Virus record (IMG/VR): IMGVR_UViG_3300044825_002288
Location: 1 to 59,777 of that record
Direction: 5' to 3' (one strand)
DNA from: a virus
DNA length: 59,777 bases
The number at the start of each line of letters is the position of its first letter. The first letter of the stretch is position 1. Below the pieces are notes generated by a model, which searched no databases, had not been told where the DNA came from, and saw nothing but the letters and a program-made list of their open reading frames with translations. This document shows positions 41,712 to 50,233 of the stretch, one piece after another. The position numbers and the translations under genes are program-made.

Positions 41712-42626
41712 ATGGCAGCCCCGATGCGCAGTACCGACTTTAGAAGCATAGTTGAGCCAATCCTCAATGAATGCTTCGACGGAGTCTATGATCAGCGTAC
41801 CGACGAGTGGTCGCGTGTTTTCACCGAGCAACAAGGTATCCCCCGTAACTACCACGAAGAGCCGGTCCTGTATGGATTTGGCGCAGCACCTCAACTGCCT
41901 GATGGAACTCCGGTTACCTATCAGCAGGGCGGTGTGCTCTTCCTCAAGCGCTATGTTTACAGTGTGTATGGCCTGGCCTTCGCACTGACCAAAGTGCTTG
42001 TTGAAGACGGCGACCACATCCGTATTGGTCAGGTGTATGCCCGCCATCTCGCTCAGTCCCTGATCGAGACCAAGGAGACCCTGTCCGCCAATGTGCTCAA
42101 CCGTGCGTTCAACTCCGCTTACCCCGGTGGCGACGGCGTTCAGCTGAACTCCGCTTCGCACCCGATCGTAAACGGTACATTCAGCAACCTGCTGACCACG
42201 CCCGCTAACCTGTCGCAGACCTCGCTTGAGCAGATGCTCATTCAGATCCGCCAGGCAGTGGACAACAACGGCAAGAAGATCCGTCTGGTTCCCCGCCAAC
42301 TGGTGGTGGCCCCGGGCAATGTCTTCCAAGCTGAAGTTCTGCTGAAGTCAGTTCTGCGTTCTGGTACGGCAGACAACGACATCAACCCGATCAAGTCAAT
42401 TGGCTTGCTCGACGAGGGTGCCGCAGTTCTGTCGCGTCTGACTTCCTCCACCGCATGGTGGGTGCAGACCGACGCTCCGGAAGGCATGAAGCTGATGATG
42501 CGTCGTGGCCTTGAGAAGACGATGGAAGGTGACTTTGAAACCGACACCATGCGTTACAAGGCAACCGAGCGTTACGATGTTGGCTTTACAGACCCCCGTG
42601 CTATGTACGGCACACCTGGAGTCTAA
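41712..42626 (+). CDS. Major capsid protein, Mu gpT-like (304 aa)
   Basis: HK97-fold pattern resembling Mu gpT: RSTDFRSIVEPILNECFDGV at the start, VLYGFGAAPQLPDG, GQVYARHLAQSLIETKETL in the spine-helix region, LVPRQLVVAPGNVFQAEVLL, and RYKATERYDVGFTDPRAMYG at the end. Very clean codon use and a strong GGAGG upstream fit a highly expressed gene. It is followed by hairpins that may protect or attenuate the transcript. Confidence 0.85.
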   Translation: MAAPMRSTDFRSIVEPILNECFDGVYDQRTDEWSRVFTEQQGIPRNYHEEPVLYGFGAAPQLPDGTPVTYQQGGVLFLKRYVYSVYGLAFALTKVLVEDGDHIRIGQVYARHLAQSLIETKETLSANVLNRAFNSAYPGGDGVQLNSASHPIVNGTFSNLLTTPANLSQTSLEQMLIQIRQAVDNNGKKIRLVPRQLVVAPGNVFQAEVLLKSVLRSGTADNDINPIKSIGLLDEGAAVLSRLTSSTAWWVQTDAPEGMKLMMRRGLEKTMEGDFETDTMRYKATERYDVGFTDPRAMYGTPGV

Positions 42627-42635
42627 GCAGTAAAA

Positions 42636-42661
42636 CCCTCACCGGAGAAATCCGGTGGGGG
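42636..42661 (+). terminator. Hairpin after the capsid gene
   Basis: Stem CCCTCACCGGA (42636-42646), GNRA-type loop GAAA, and TCCGGTGGGGG (42651-42661), 11 pairs with one wobble. It is not followed directly by a U-tract (GATGTTC), so attenuation or mRNA protection is more likely than full termination. Confidence 0.55.
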
Positions 42662-42680
42662 GATGTTCTAGGATTTTTAG

Positions 42681-42721
42681 CCTTACTGACTGGCCTAGCA
42701 GACTTAGTAGAGACAGTAAGG
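42681..42721 (+). other. Second intergenic inverted repeat
   Basis: CCTTACTG (42681-42688) and CAGTAAGG (42714-42721) are perfect 8-bp complements flanking a 25-nt loop that contains smaller CTAG-rich pairs. Together with the preceding hairpin, it gives a structured leader ahead of the decoration gene at 42747. Confidence 0.5.
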
Positions 42722-42746
42722 CAATGTGCTACTACACGAGGACAAT

Positions 42747-43349
42747 ATGGCTCAAACGACCTTTTCCGGCCCAGTTAAATCCAATAACGGGTTTATCAGC
42801 GGCACTGCTGCCGATCCGATTTCGGTAACTTCGGCTCAAAACATCACCAGCTCTTACGGCACTACATCCGCAACGACTGGCGATACCCGACTCGTCTATA
42901 ACCGTCTGGATTTCACCAGCACGGGCTCTGGCGAGACTCTGCGTGCCTTTAGTCGCGTAAGCGGTGCTAATGCAGCAACCGGCGGCACGATCAATGGCGC
43001 CCACATCTCACTGTCGGTCAACACTGGCGGTTCGATCTCTGGCGCTGCTAATGCAATCCGCGCAACTTTGGGCGGCACTGCAACCACCCCGGGCGGTACG
43101 CTGGCTGTTCTTCAGCTGGACACCGACTACAGCACCAATGTGACGCTCGGTGCAGAATCTTCATTTATCCGTGTAACCGATAGCGGCACACAGACCGGTG
43201 AAGTGCAGTCGATGATCAACATTACCTCTGGTCCTGCAGCAACGGTTGCTCCGACGGCATCAGCAGTCGGTACGGTGTCAAAGGCAATTAAAGTTCGTAT
43301 CGCTGGAACTGATTACTATGTTCCTGCCTACGCAACCTTTACACCTTAA
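42747..43349 (+). CDS. Capsid-associated / decoration-like protein (200 aa)
   Basis: The ATG at 42747 starts MAQTTFSGPVKSNNGFIS; upstream MLLHEDN codons lack a ribosome site. The protein is Thr/Ser/Gly-rich and beta-rich, with an N-terminal pattern seen in many virion surface proteins and ending IAGTDYYVPAYATFTP. Likely a head surface protein. The following small gene overlaps its stop. Confidence 0.62.
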   Translation: MAQTTFSGPVKSNNGFISGTAADPISVTSAQNITSSYGTTSATTGDTRLVYNRLDFTSTGSGETLRAFSRVSGANAATGGTINGAHISLSVNTGGSISGAANAIRATLGGTATTPGGTLAVLQLDTDYSTNVTLGAESSFIRVTDSGTQTGEVQSMINITSGPAATVAPTASAVGTVSKAIKVRIAGTDYYVPAYATFTP

Positions 43350-43528
43350 TGCAGATAACTAAGGAATTTTTGCAGGCTGAGATCCAAAAAATGATCGATC
43401 AGCGAAATCGTGCACATGAAATAGCGGTGGCATCACAGGCCGCTATTGATGTCATGGATGCCTTGATCGCTCGTTTGGAAATGCCTGAATCAACCGAATC
43501 TAAGGAGCCAGAAAATGGGTCAGTTTAA
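43349..43528 (+). CDS. Small helical protein (59 aa)
   Basis: Starts MQITKEFLQAEIQKMIDQRN, and the remainder is helical to a polar tail. The ATG overlaps the previous stop (TAATG) and the end overlaps the next gene by 14 nt. The pattern is similar to the 60-residue protein at 38951. Function unknown. Confidence 0.6.
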   Translation: MQITKEFLQAEIQKMIDQRNRAHEIAVASQAAIDVMDALIARLEMPESTESKEPENGSV

Positions 43529-44423
43529 GCCGATGGTCAAAATGATGACCACAGAGCCGTCTATTGAGTTAAAGCTCAAAAAAGGCGGAAAAGTAGAAAA
43601 GAAAATGCAAATGGGCGGTGCCCTAGCACCTACCGCTACACCGATGCCAGCAGGTATGCCTGCCCGCGGCGGTATGGCCGGTGCAGCCTCCCCGATGCGT
43701 CCCCCCCTGTCCGCTCGCCGTCGCATGATGCGTGGAGCGCCTGCAGGCCCCGTAGGCCGTGCCGCTGCCATGATGAAAGAGGGCGGCGAGGCTGAGGAGT
43801 CAATGAAAGAGCATAAGGCTGAAGCCAAGGCTACGGCTGATGTTGCCAAGAAGCTCAAAGAGCATGCCGGCAAACCCGCATCTAAAGCCCATAAGGGCTT
43901 AAAGACCGGCGGTGTTGTCAAAGGCCAAGGTGGTTATGCCACCGGTGGTGTGGTCTACGGTCAAGGCGGCTACAAGCACGGCGGCAAGGTTAAGAAGTAC
44001 GCCAAGGGCGGAATCATTACCGAGCAAGAAGGTTCGCGTGATGCAGGACCCTACAAAAACACCAAGATGGTGACCACCAAGCCCGATCATTCGCCTGCCA
44101 AAACAGGTGGCGTGAAGCTGGGTAACGGCGGTGGCTACAAGAAAGGTGGTGCCGCAAAAAAGTATGCTAAGGGTGGGGCGGTAAATGACTCAGGCAAGGC
44201 TGAAAGCATGCCGCAGGGTCATAAAAAACCGTCTGCACCCGTAAGCATTACTGAGCTTTCCGGAACATTCAAAAAGGGTGGCATCGTCCCAACGCCCGCT
44301 CAAAAGCGAGCTCAGGACGCATTTAAGAAAGAAAATGCCCCTGCAATGAAGGCTGCTAAATCTAAAGATGTTGAGATTTACAGCAAGTACGGGAAGAAAA
44401 TGCGAAGCGGCGGTATGTGCTAA
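43515..44423 (+). CDS. Lys/Gly-rich repetitive protein (302 aa)
   Basis: Basic protein built from KKGGK/YKHGGKV/YKKGGAAKKYAKGG units, with a Met/Pro/Ala-rich N-terminal part (residues 35-85). Residues about 130-240 hold most of the motif copies (GGVVKGQGGY, GGVVYGQGGYKHGG). It looks like a nucleic-acid-binding or virion-internal protein that could condense DNA. It ends the capsid transcript, followed by a terminator. Confidence 0.6.
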   Translation: MGQFKPMVKMMTTEPSIELKLKKGGKVEKKMQMGGALAPTATPMPAGMPARGGMAGAASPMRPPLSARRRMMRGAPAGPVGRAAAMMKEGGEAEESMKEHKAEAKATADVAKKLKEHAGKPASKAHKGLKTGGVVKGQGGYATGGVVYGQGGYKHGGKVKKYAKGGIITEQEGSRDAGPYKNTKMVTTKPDHSPAKTGGVKLGNGGGYKKGGAAKKYAKGGAVNDSGKAESMPQGHKKPSAPVSITELSGTFKKGGIVPTPAQKRAQDAFKKENAPAMKAAKSKDVEIYSKYGKKMRSGGMC

Positions 44424-44428
44424 ATAAG

Positions 44429-44454
44429 GCGGGGGCTTTAAGCCCCTGCTTTTT
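44429..44454 (+). terminator. Rho-independent terminator
   Basis: GCGGGGGC (44429-44436), loop TTTAA, GCCCCTGC (44442-44449, one G-T pair), then five T (44450-44454). It closes the capsid-gene transcript 6 nt after the stop of the Lys/Gly-rich protein. Confidence 0.85.
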
Positions 44455-44466
44455 AAGGAACATAAT

Positions 44467-44772
44467 ATGAAAGTTCAAATTGTTTCTAAAACTGGCTCGG
44501 GGTCAACGACTGCGCTTGTTATGAATACAAACACAAACCCATTTAATGTGGGTTTTGGTGTATTGGTTACTGGCACGGTCAACTATACGGTTGAGCATTC
44601 ATTTGATGACCCCGCAGTTGGATTTACGACATGGTTTCCGCATCCGACAATTGATGGAGAGGCAGCCAATACGGATGGCAACTATGCCTTTCCTGTAACC
44701 GGTATTCGTTTAACTGTGAATTCTGGCGGCGGCACTGCCACGCTTAAACTAATTCAAGCTGGAATTGCGTAA
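44467..44772 (+). CDS. Small virion beta protein (101 aa)
   Basis: Begins MKVQIVSKTGSGSTTALVMN and contains TVEHSFDDPAVGFTTWFPHP, followed by GIRLTVNSGGGTATLKLIQ. Such proteins appear commonly near phage structural genes, in my memory, and are probably head or neck components. First gene after the terminator; AAGGAACAT precedes the ATG. The next gene starts in the TAATG overlap. Confidence 0.6.
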   Translation: MKVQIVSKTGSGSTTALVMNTNTNPFNVGFGVLVTGTVNYTVEHSFDDPAVGFTTWFPHPTIDGEAANTDGNYAFPVTGIRLTVNSGGGTATLKLIQAGIA

Positions 44773-45011
44773 TGGCTTACATAGGCTACACCGGGGTTGC
44801 CAATCAGGCGCAAACCACTCCGGGGTGTGCCTTAGGAGTCGTTGCCGATGCCAATAATGGGTATGGGGACGATGTTGGTGGAGATGGGGTGGTAGACACA
44901 TATTCATGTCTTGTGCCTCCAGTTCCGCCTGAAACTTGTTACATATTGATGGAAAACTCTGGCTATGTCTTACAAGAAGACGATAGCAAAATTTATCTTG
45001 AGGTGTGCTGA
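44772..45011 (+). CDS. Small hypothetical protein (79 aa)
   Basis: Gly/Asp/Cys-containing sequence (GYTGVANQAQTTPGCALGVV, PPETCYILMENSGYVLQEDD). It overlaps both neighbours by 1 nt. Probably a minor virion protein. Unknown family. Confidence 0.5.
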   Translation: MAYIGYTGVANQAQTTPGCALGVVADANNGYGDDVGGDGVVDTYSCLVPPVPPETCYILMENSGYVLQEDDSKIYLEVC

Positions 45012-46012
45012 TGGCTGATCAGAAAATTTCCGCAATGCCCTCAGCGGCGACGCTAGACGGGACAGAGATTACGCCTATCGTTCAAAGCGGAGTAAATAAA
45101 CAAGTAACGACTGCTAACTATGTGTCTGAGGTTCTTGATGTTAATCCCGTCTTGACGACCCAAGGCGGCACAAACATTACATCTTATACGCTTGGCGATA
45201 CGCTCTACGCATCGGCTACCGATACACTGGCAAAGTTGGCTGGCAACACCACGGCAGTCAAAAAGTTTTTAGCCCAAACCGGGACAGGCTCTGTTTCCAC
45301 CGCACCGTCTTGGGAGCTGCTTGATCCATCTGACATCAATACTCAGTACGGAGCGTTTCATTACGATAATGGATCAACGCTAACGGCACAGTTACAAAAT
45401 AACAATGTCACCTCCATGTCGGTGGCAAGCACTACAGATTTTGCATCGTCTGGAAATGTGTTGATTGGAGATGAGGTCATAACCTACACAGGAAAGACAC
45501 CCACAACTCTTACGGGTTTGACCCGGGGTGTTGCTGGAACTAGTGCTGCAACCCACGCAAATGGCTCTGCGGTTACCTCAGCTCAGATCGCCGCAGCAAA
45601 TACCGCAACATTAGTTCGATTAAATATTACTGACTTCTCAAACGGTGTGACGGTAGCCAGCGAAACTGATATTACTTTTGCAATAGGTGGGGTTTACAAC
45701 ATTCAGTTTAGCGTTCAGTTACTGAATGCATCAAATGCAAACGATAATGCAGCGCTGTGGTTTGCTCAGAATGGAACAAACATTGTTGACTCAAGCAGCA
45801 TTGCCACAACGATTAAAAAAGACGGATCTATTGTTGGTGCAAGCATCGTTGCGGCCAACATTTATGTAAGTGTAAATCCAGGGGATGTAGTAAGAATGTA
45901 TTGGTCAACCACAACGGGAAATTCAATCTTGGTGACCTACCCTCAAAGCCTTGCAAATCCAGTTCGGCCAGCATCGCCTGCGGTTATTCTTACCGTGAAT
46001 CAGGTGTCGTAA
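45011..46012 (+). CDS. Tail/head fibre-like protein (333 aa)
   Basis: N-terminus ISAMPSAATLDGTEITPIVQ is a common start of phage fibre-like proteins and resembles the N-terminus of the 799-residue collagen-like fibre (GTEAVPIVQNGQTVQTTTGA). Beta-rich remainder. The segment FASSGNVLIGDEVITYTGKT, then GLTRGVAGTSAATH, is a module found in many tail proteins, and the C-terminal 110 residues look like a TNF/C1q-like jelly-roll. TGATG overlap at start. Confidence 0.6.
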   Translation: MADQKISAMPSAATLDGTEITPIVQSGVNKQVTTANYVSEVLDVNPVLTTQGGTNITSYTLGDTLYASATDTLAKLAGNTTAVKKFLAQTGTGSVSTAPSWELLDPSDINTQYGAFHYDNGSTLTAQLQNNNVTSMSVASTTDFASSGNVLIGDEVITYTGKTPTTLTGLTRGVAGTSAATHANGSAVTSAQIAAANTATLVRLNITDFSNGVTVASETDITFAIGGVYNIQFSVQLLNASNANDNAALWFAQNGTNIVDSSSIATTIKKDGSIVGASIVAANIYVSVNPGDVVRMYWSTTTGNSILVTYPQSLANPVRPASPAVILTVNQVS

Positions 46013-46419
46013 TGCCAGCTAAATCTAAAGCTCAGTTTAGGTTTATGAAGGCTGCCGAATACAGCCCGAAGTTTGCCAAGAAGGTTGGAATCAAGCCCTC
46101 AGTTGCGGCCGAGTTTACTGAGGCCAATGTCAAGAAAAAGGCTTATGCCGAGCTGCCTGAGAAGATGAAAAAAGGCGGTCAGGTTAATTTAGCCGTTGGC
46201 CGAGGAGAAAAACTGCCTGTGTCCCAAGGTGCTGGTTTAACAGCCAAGGGTCGCGCTAAGTACAACCGGGAAACGGGTTCAAAGTTAAAAGCGCCGCAAC
46301 CGCAAGGTGGGTCGCGTAGAGATTCATTTTGCGCGAGGATGGGCGCAATAGCAGAAAAGAGTGAGCGCGGTAGTCGTTCCCGTGCTTCCATGAAACGCTG
46401 GAATTGTCCGGGGTGGTAA
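46012..46419 (+). CDS. Conserved basic phage protein (135 aa)
   Basis: ATG 46012 (MPAKSKAQFRFMKAAEYSPK). Contains MKKGGQVNLAVGRG, GAGLTAKGRAKYNRETGSKL, and RRDSFCARMG, a combination I recall as a recurring phage domain (DUF6321-like; unverified). Highly basic. Its location between fibre and adaptor genes suggests an internal virion role. Confidence 0.6.
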   Translation: MPAKSKAQFRFMKAAEYSPKFAKKVGIKPSVAAEFTEANVKKKAYAELPEKMKKGGQVNLAVGRGEKLPVSQGAGLTAKGRAKYNRETGSKLKAPQPQGGSRRDSFCARMGAIAEKSERGSRSRASMKRWNCPGW

Positions 46420-47493
46420 ATGGCGTACTCAGGAACCGTTTCAACCACGGTCATCAATGTTCAAACCATGATCGATCATGGGGCTCGGCGGTGCGGGAAA
46501 CTCGCTGAAGAGCTCACATCCGAGCAGGTCTTATCTGCCCGGGAGTCGTTGTATTTTGCCCTGTCAGCCCTAGCAAATAAGGGAATTAACTATTGGGCAA
46601 TCAATAAGAAGGTTTTTGGTCTGAAGGCCGATCAGTACATCTACACCATGCCGTTAGGGTGTATTGATGTCCTGAATGTCCTTTACCGGACCCTAAACCG
46701 TCCGAGCGGCGATTACGCCACCAGCGCAGGGGGGAATGTCAGCTTTGTCGCAGACTCCGATATTGACACTATATGTCAGCAAACCTCAGCCAACGGAAAC
46801 ATTTCCGTCTTCTATGGCACTGACAATCCTATTTACGCCGGTTCTATTGGCATCCTGCCTTATGTTGCAGGGGGCGGTACTGCTACTTGGAATATCATCT
46901 ATGAGTATTCGGTTGACGGAAGTACCTGGCGCACGCTTGAGGACCTGGGGCAAATAGTCGTTACCGATAATGAATGGATTTGGACGGATGTCGATCCCGG
47001 CCAAACCGTTGAGTATTACCGTGTCCGAGCCTACTCTGGCACGACTCTTGCGCTGCGGGAGTGGTATGTCGGCAATAACGCCCGCCTGATTCAGATGGCC
47101 CGCCTAAACCGCGATGACTATACCAACCTGCCGAATCAGAACTTTACGGCCAATCAGCCCTATCAGTTTTGGTTTGATCGTACGATCCCGCAGCCGACCA
47201 TGTACCTTTGGCCGGTGCCAAACGATCCGTTTATTCAGATGACGGTTTGGTATTCCCGGCAGATCATGGATGTGGGAGCCTTGACCGATGAGCTTGAGGT
47301 TCCCCAAAGATGGTATGAGGCGGTCGTCTTCATGCTTGCCCACCGTATGGCCTTGGAGATGCCAAATGTGGCCCCGGATCGGATTGCCTACTTGGAGAAG
47401 ATGTCCGATCGGTATATCTATGAGGCCGAGCAGGAAGAGCGTGACAAGTCGCCGATCTACTTCGCACCAAATATTGCGGTTTACACAAAATAA
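46420..47493 (+). CDS. Adaptor/neck protein with inserted beta domain (357 aa)
   Basis: The N-terminal part (ARESLYFALSALANKGINY, LKADQYIYTMPLGCIDVLNV) and the C-terminal part (PQRWYEAVVFMLAHRMALEM, ISMRP-like end) resemble the head-tail adaptor family. Between them (residues about 95-215) is an inserted beta-sandwich-like segment (SIGILPYVAGGGTATWNIIY, DLGQIVVTDNEWIWTDVDPG). It may add a decoration or carbohydrate-binding lobe to the neck. Confidence 0.6.
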   Translation: MAYSGTVSTTVINVQTMIDHGARRCGKLAEELTSEQVLSARESLYFALSALANKGINYWAINKKVFGLKADQYIYTMPLGCIDVLNVLYRTLNRPSGDYATSAGGNVSFVADSDIDTICQQTSANGNISVFYGTDNPIYAGSIGILPYVAGGGTATWNIIYEYSVDGSTWRTLEDLGQIVVTDNEWIWTDVDPGQTVEYYRVRAYSGTTLALREWYVGNNARLIQMARLNRDDYTNLPNQNFTANQPYQFWFDRTIPQPTMYLWPVPNDPFIQMTVWYSRQIMDVGALTDELEVPQRWYEAVVFMLAHRMALEMPNVAPDRIAYLEKMSDRYIYEAEQEERDKSPIYFAPNIAVYTK

Positions 47494-47834
47494 TGCCTAG
47501 ATTCCTAGACACCCGCGCCCTAACATCTGTAGCCATCGGTGTATGTGATCGATGCAAGATGAAACGCGCCTATGTCAATCTAGGCCCCGATCCTAACTTC
47601 CCAGGATTGCGCGTATGCGATCAAGGATGCAAGGATCAATTTGACCCCTACAGGCTGCCGGCTCGGAAGACTGAGCGAATTAACCTTCGCTTTCCCCGCC
47701 CAGATGTAAGTGTCGCCAATGTCCAACCGGCCTTGCAGACCGGGGGTTATGGCCAGTTCCTGATATCGACACAGGACAACCAAAATATCCCGGAAAACGA
47801 TGGCAACCTCGATGTAATTAGCCCGAGCCCATAA
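47493..47834 (+). CDS. Zinc-ribbon-like virion protein (113 aa)
   Basis: Two Cys pairs, CDRC at residues 18-21 and the CDQGC near residues 42-46, form a likely zinc ribbon. The rest is polar (FDPYRLPARKTERINLRFPR). The pattern occurs in aquatic podoviruses near neck genes. The next gene starts in the TAATG overlap. Structural or assembly role probable. Confidence 0.6.
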   Translation: MPRFLDTRALTSVAIGVCDRCKMKRAYVNLGPDPNFPGLRVCDQGCKDQFDPYRLPARKTERINLRFPRPDVSVANVQPALQTGGYGQFLISTQDNQNIPENDGNLDVISPSP

Positions 47835-50233
47835 TGCCTTCAGCACAAGTCACCATTACCCAATTACCTGCCGCCGGTCCAATTCAAGGGACTGAGGCGG
47901 TACCTATCGTCCAAAACGGTCAGACCGTACAGACCACAACGGGGGCTATTGCCGCCTCCCCGAGTCAGACTCAGACCTTTATTACGGTCAACCAAGAGCC
48001 GAGCCTGATCAATAGTCGGGCCTTGTCTGTCGGATCGGGGTTAAGCCTCACCGATGGCGGAGCTCAATCGACTATGCAGATTGGCCTCGCTGGAGCGGTA
48101 GCGAGCCTTTTCTCCTCTACTTTGGGGCTGCAGTCCAAAACTAACGCCTCAACAATGGTCGGGCGCACGATTACAGGCTCCACAGGGGTCTCGGTTTCTG
48201 ACGGCAATGGCATTGCAGGAAACCCAACGATCGGCCTTACAGGGGCCGTAGGATCGCTTGCAGGGCTTGCCGGAACCGGTGTCCTAGGGATTGTTGGGGG
48301 AAGCAGTGTCACCGCCCTAGAAATTACGGGAACGACTAATGAGATTGATGTAGCCAACGGAACCGGACCCGGAAACCCGACTATTGGGATTTCGGACAAC
48401 CCGCGGATACCAGGCACCGGGGCGATGCTGATCCCTAACGGGACAACCGCTCAACAGATCTATGGCCCGGATGGGCAGATTCGATACAACACTCAGACTC
48501 AGTATTTTGAGGGCTTGATTGGTGGTGCTTGGACTAACGCTTTAGGCTCATCCGGCATCAGTGGATTTTCCGGCTTTAGCGGATTTTCCGGAATTTCAGG
48601 ATTTTCCGGATTCTCAGGCATTTCCGGTTTTTCTGGCTTTTCTGGACTTAGCGGTATATCGAGTACCTTTTACCCATACCGCACTAATACGGGAAGCACC
48701 TCAGGGGACCCCGGATCAGGCAAGCTACTTTGGAATAACGGAACCCAAACAAGCGCAACACAAATCAATGTCAATCACATAACGGACGATGGCGTTGATA
48801 TTGATGTCTTTTTGGCCCTGCTTGCCGAAACTGAAAACTTCATCATTCAGGATCAAGCTAATAGCGGAAACTTCCAAAAGTGGCTGATCAACGGGGCGCC
48901 ATCGAATGCAGGTAATTACTGGACGATTCCTTGTACGCTTGTTGACTCCGGTGGAACTGGAACCTCAGGGTTTGCAGATAACCTTGAAGTCATCCTTGCG
49001 GTCGTAAACGGTATTAGCGGATTCTCTGGCACTTCCGGATTTAGCGGATTCTCGGGCTTTAGCGGAATTTCAGGCTTTAGCGGATTCTCAGGTTTTAGCG
49101 GAGAGAGCGGCTATTCAGGTTTTTCAGGAATTAGCGGATTTTCCGGTGATAGCGGAATCAGTGGATTTTCTGGAATTTCCGGTTTTTCGGGCGAATCAGG
49201 ATTCAGCGGATACTCAGGCAGTGGCGTTTCGGGTTTTAGCGGCGAGTCTGGTTTTTCGGGATTTTCTGGTGAATCAGGTTTTTCGGGAGCTAGCGGATTT
49301 TCCGGCATCAGTGGATTTTCTGGCGATAGCGGAATTAGCGGATTTTCGGGATTTAGCGGAGAGTCTGGATTCTCAGGATTTTCGGGTTATTCGGGGCTTG
49401 ATGGCATAGCTCAAAGCGGCACTTCGGGATTCTCAGGATTTAGTGGCCAATCAGGATTTTCTGGATTTTCAGGAACTAGTGGATTTTCGGGCCAATCGGG
49501 AACTTCAGGATTTTCAGGCGCAGTTGGATCGGCATCAACTTTTTATCCATATCTAGCGAAAACAACATCACAAAGCGGTGATCCAGGTGTTGGATTTTTG
49601 TTGTGGAACAACGCAACTCAATCAAGCGCCACGCAAATCAATGTAAGCCATGAAGATGACGATGGAGTTGATGTTGATATTTTCTTGGCTTTAATTAAGC
49701 AAACTCAACGATTTACAATTCAAAGCAGAACATCGAGTGCTAATTATCAAGTTTGGGAAGTCAACGGAACCCCAAATAATGTAAATCCTGGCTTATCAAA
49801 TAGTTACTGGGAATTCCCGGTCAGTCTTGTAACCTCAACTTACAGCTTTGCAAATAACGATCCAATTATTTTTGCAATTACAGCTGGTCTTAGTGGCTTT
49901 TCCGGAACTTCAGGATTTTCAGGGTTTTCCGGTTTCAGCGGAATCTCAGGGTTTAGTGGAATTAGCGGATTTAGCGGAACTTCAGGTTTTTCGGGAACTT
50001 CGGGGTTTTCAGGTTTTTCCGGCATTAGCGGCTTCTCGGGCTTCAGTGGCACATCGGGATTTTCGGGTGCGCCGCCGACGACAATTTCTGTCGCTACGAC
50101 TTCTACGACGCCGGTCTACCCCGTCCTAGTGGCCGGCACGACCGGAAGCCAAAGTGCCTTGACGGACTCTGACTTGAGCTATAACGCAACAACCAATGCC
50201 TTCTTATCAGGTGTGGTGGGCGGAACCTTCTGA
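47834..50233 (+). CDS. Collagen-like tail fibre with Gly-X-Ser repeats (799 aa)
   Basis: Elongated virion fibre. Residues 1-238: beta-rich fibre base. Then three Gly-X-Ser/Thr tracts (residues about 240-277, 393-564 and 685-745) alternating with two copies of a globular domain of about 115 residues (TFYPYRTNTGSTSGDPGSGK... and TFYPYLAKTTSQSGDPGVGF...). In the triplets X is mostly Phe, Ile or Tyr, sometimes Glu or Asp, and the third position is nearly always Ser or Thr. The end is SGVVGGTF. Ser-rich triplets are potential glycosylation sites, with glycosyltransferases directly downstream. Confidence 0.75.
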   Translation: MPSAQVTITQLPAAGPIQGTEAVPIVQNGQTVQTTTGAIAASPSQTQTFITVNQEPSLINSRALSVGSGLSLTDGGAQSTMQIGLAGAVASLFSSTLGLQSKTNASTMVGRTITGSTGVSVSDGNGIAGNPTIGLTGAVGSLAGLAGTGVLGIVGGSSVTALEITGTTNEIDVANGTGPGNPTIGISDNPRIPGTGAMLIPNGTTAQQIYGPDGQIRYNTQTQYFEGLIGGAWTNALGSSGISGFSGFSGFSGISGFSGFSGISGFSGFSGLSGISSTFYPYRTNTGSTSGDPGSGKLLWNNGTQTSATQINVNHITDDGVDIDVFLALLAETENFIIQDQANSGNFQKWLINGAPSNAGNYWTIPCTLVDSGGTGTSGFADNLEVILAVVNGISGFSGTSGFSGFSGFSGISGFSGFSGFSGESGYSGFSGISGFSGDSGISGFSGISGFSGESGFSGYSGSGVSGFSGESGFSGFSGESGFSGASGFSGISGFSGDSGISGFSGFSGESGFSGFSGYSGLDGIAQSGTSGFSGFSGQSGFSGFSGTSGFSGQSGTSGFSGAVGSASTFYPYLAKTTSQSGDPGVGFLLWNNATQSSATQINVSHEDDDGVDVDIFLALIKQTQRFTIQSRTSSANYQVWEVNGTPNNVNPGLSNSYWEFPVSLVTSTYSFANNDPIIFAITAGLSGFSGTSGFSGFSGFSGISGFSGISGFSGTSGFSGTSGFSGFSGISGFSGFSGTSGFSGAPPTTISVATTSTTPVYPVLVAGTTGSQSALTDSDLSYNATTNAFLSGVVGGTF
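48551..48663 (+). repeat. Collagen-like coding repeat 1
   Basis: Nine-base units coding Gly-Phe-Ser/Gly-Ile-Ser (mainly GGATTTTCC, GGCTTTAGC forms). Synonymous codons vary between units. Confidence 0.85.
49010..49525 (+). repeat. Collagen-like coding repeat 2
   Basis: The longest Gly-X-Ser/Thr tract, with X including Phe, Ile, Tyr, Glu, Asp, Ala and Thr. It is interrupted once near 49388-49425 (YSGLDGIAQSGTSG). Confidence 0.85.
49886..50068 (+). repeat. Collagen-like coding repeat 3
   Basis: Third tract of Gly-X-Ser/Thr triplets, downstream of the second globular domain and just before the C-terminal cap. Confidence 0.85.

Noticed and set aside
48551-50068. Periodic repeats that could suggest a CRISPR or tandem DNA repeat array
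   Set aside because: The 9-base periodicity follows codons of Gly-X-Ser triplets in one long gene, with synonymous variation and no spacer-repeat alternation.
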